Source of the DNA: Sphingobium chungbukense
GTDB lineage: Bacteria > Pseudomonadota > Alphaproteobacteria > Sphingomonadales > Sphingomonadaceae
DNA: 64,000 nt
Assembly (NCBI RefSeq): GCF_001005725.1
Contig: NZ_LBIC01000018.1
Location: 22,459-86,458, forward strand
Reading direction: 5' to 3'
Part shown: piece after piece, positions 63,089 to 64,000 of the stretch
Layout: the number at the start of each line of letters is the position of its first letter
How positions within the stretch are numbered: the stretch's first letter is position 1
Made by a program: the position numbers and the translations under genes
Notes under the pieces: model-generated
What the model was told of the DNA's origin: nothing
What the model saw: only the letters and a program-made list of their open reading frames with translations
The model's database searches: none

Positions 63089-63990
63089 CACTCCATTTGG
63101 TCGTCATCGATGTTTTCCGATGGTCCTCGGACCTGGAATGCCGGCAATTTTTCGAATTCGGCCATTTCGGCATCGAAGGCGGTCAGCATGGAATCCAGTT
63201 CCTGCGTCACTGGGGGAGGGGAGGGGGGCCGTCCGCGTTGCGTTGGAGCGAAGCCGAAGCGGACGGCCAGATCTGGGTTGAGATAAACCCGCCAGTTATG
63301 CCGTGGTTGGGCTTCGACGATCAGTCCGAGTTCCTGGGCGCGTGTGAGCAGTTTCCCAGCGCCAGACAGCGACAGACCCAACTCGGCCGCAACGCATGTA
63401 GGGCTGAGAACAGGTCGATGTATCCGTAAAGCTGAGAGTGCCATCAGATTGCCAGGTCGGAAGCTCTTTGCGAGGGCCGTAGCTGCTTGCAGTCGATCGC
63501 GCTCCATGCATTCGATCACGGCGAGCCCATCGGAAGCTGCTAAACGTAGTGCACGGAGGTATCGCGAGATTATCCTGCTATCGCGCGGCGCCAGTCGGAT
63601 CGCCTTATCGCCCACGACCAGATTTGGCAGCAAGGTGCGTGTGACGCCGAGCCGCTGAAGAAGGAGCGGAAGGCCTAACCAGGCATCGGCTGTCCCTATG
63701 GCGCGAGCTTGTCGCGCTGTTAGGTCAAGAGCCCGCAGGAGGGCAGGGCGATCGGCCCATCCTTGCGGCGGTGAGAACGTGAATTCAAGCCCATCCGTCC
63801 AGTGCCTTCTTCCGTTGTGAACAAAACCGGCGCGCCAAGCAGGGAGCGCGGCGAACGGATCTGTCAGCGTGAAAATGGGTTCGCGAGAGGGAAGAGGGAC
63901 GCCGCATTCGTGCGAAAAAATATCGATTTCTTCGATTTCCGTTCCCTGAGCCTGAAGAGCGCGAGCATAGCCACTCCAACTCGCCCGCAT
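63088..63990 (-). CDS. DUF1612/helix-turn-helix plasmid protein (partial, runs off the window end)
   Basis: The visible 300 residues match the RHE_PE00001-type plasmid proteins: ASWSGYARALQAQGTEIEEIDIFSHECGVPLP, PPLLRALDLTARQARAIG-like central part, and the DNA-binding segment LSPTCVAAELGLSLSGAGKLLTRAQELGLI. The frame stays open beyond 63990, so the true start is probably past 64000. Its role is unknown; it usually lies next to repABC or repA/parAB genes. Confidence 0.8.
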   Translation of the reverse strand: MRASWSGYARALQAQGTEIEEIDIFSHECGVPLPSREPIFTLTDPFAALPAWRAGFVHNGRRHWTDGLEFTFSPPQGWADRPALLRALDLTARQARAIGTADAWLGLPLLLQRLGVTRTLLPNLVVGDKAIRLAPRDSRIISRYLRALRLAASDGLAVIECMERDRLQAATALAKSFRPGNLMALSALRIHRPVLSPTCVAAELGLSLSGAGKLLTRAQELGLIVEAQPRHNWRVYLNPDLAVRFGFAPTQRGRPPSPPPVTQELDSMLTAFDAEMAEFEKLPAFQVRGPSENIDDDQME

Positions 63991-64000
63991 GGACCATGGT

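Overview
The window looks like part of a large plasmid from a sphingomonad (Sphingomonas/Sphingobium/Novosphingobium-type alphaproteobacterium). This is an inference from the GC-rich coding style, a TonB-receptor-centred sugar locus, and a backbone of RepA, iterons, ParAB, a DUF1612 protein, and a TrwABC-like conjugation set. No rRNA, tRNA or CRISPR array is visible.

Region 1 (0.3-13.0 kb, + strand) is an amine/imine catabolic block. It holds an ornithine-cyclodeaminase/mu-crystallin protein, a Rid-family protein, two DAO-type FAD oxidoreductases, an aldehyde dehydrogenase, a Tat-exported NicA2-like flavin amine oxidase translationally coupled to a lipoprotein cytochrome c, a flavin reductase, an NTF2-like secreted protein and two transporters. 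Region 2 (13.9-26.1 kb) is a sucrose/fructan-type locus: a four-gene minus-strand operon (GH68 enzyme, ROK fructokinase-like kinase, family VIII esterase, HSL-type hydrolase), a GPH-type transporter, a TonB receptor and a LacI regulator. Four near-identical LacI-type palindromes tie it together. An intact IS66 element with an 8-bp target duplication sits inside the locus. Region 3 (26.4-33.6 kb) has an IclR regulator divergent from a fused indolepyruvate:ferredoxin oxidoreductase, then an XdhC protein and a CaiB/BaiF CoA-transferase, with a decayed vapBC pair between.

Region 4 (33.8-43.7 kb) is scrap-rich: a resolvase-less Tn3-type element with 41-bp perfect ends sitting in a broken IS1634-type transposase, a DUF4143 ATPase, an outer-membrane barrel relic, a SirB1 gene with one stop codon, and an HD-type dNTPase.

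Region 5 (43.1-64.0 kb) is the plasmid backbone. An HU protein lies next to a three-gene minus-strand transfer set in the order of R388 trwA-trwB-trwC, with a strong inverted repeat (candidate oriT) upstream. A small two-gene unit broken by an IS5-type insertion follows. Next is a dense mosaic of gene ends: a tyrosine recombinase C-terminus, DUF1156 methylase pieces, VapB/VapC scraps and a strawberry-notch N-terminus. A toprim gene, a RES/Xre-type toxin-antitoxin pair flanked by duplicated toprim 5' ends, repA, an iteron origin, parA, six parS-like palindromes, parB and a DUF1612 gene cut by the window edge complete it. The catabolic loci are cargo; the mosaic records repeated insertion and deletion next to the replication and partition core.
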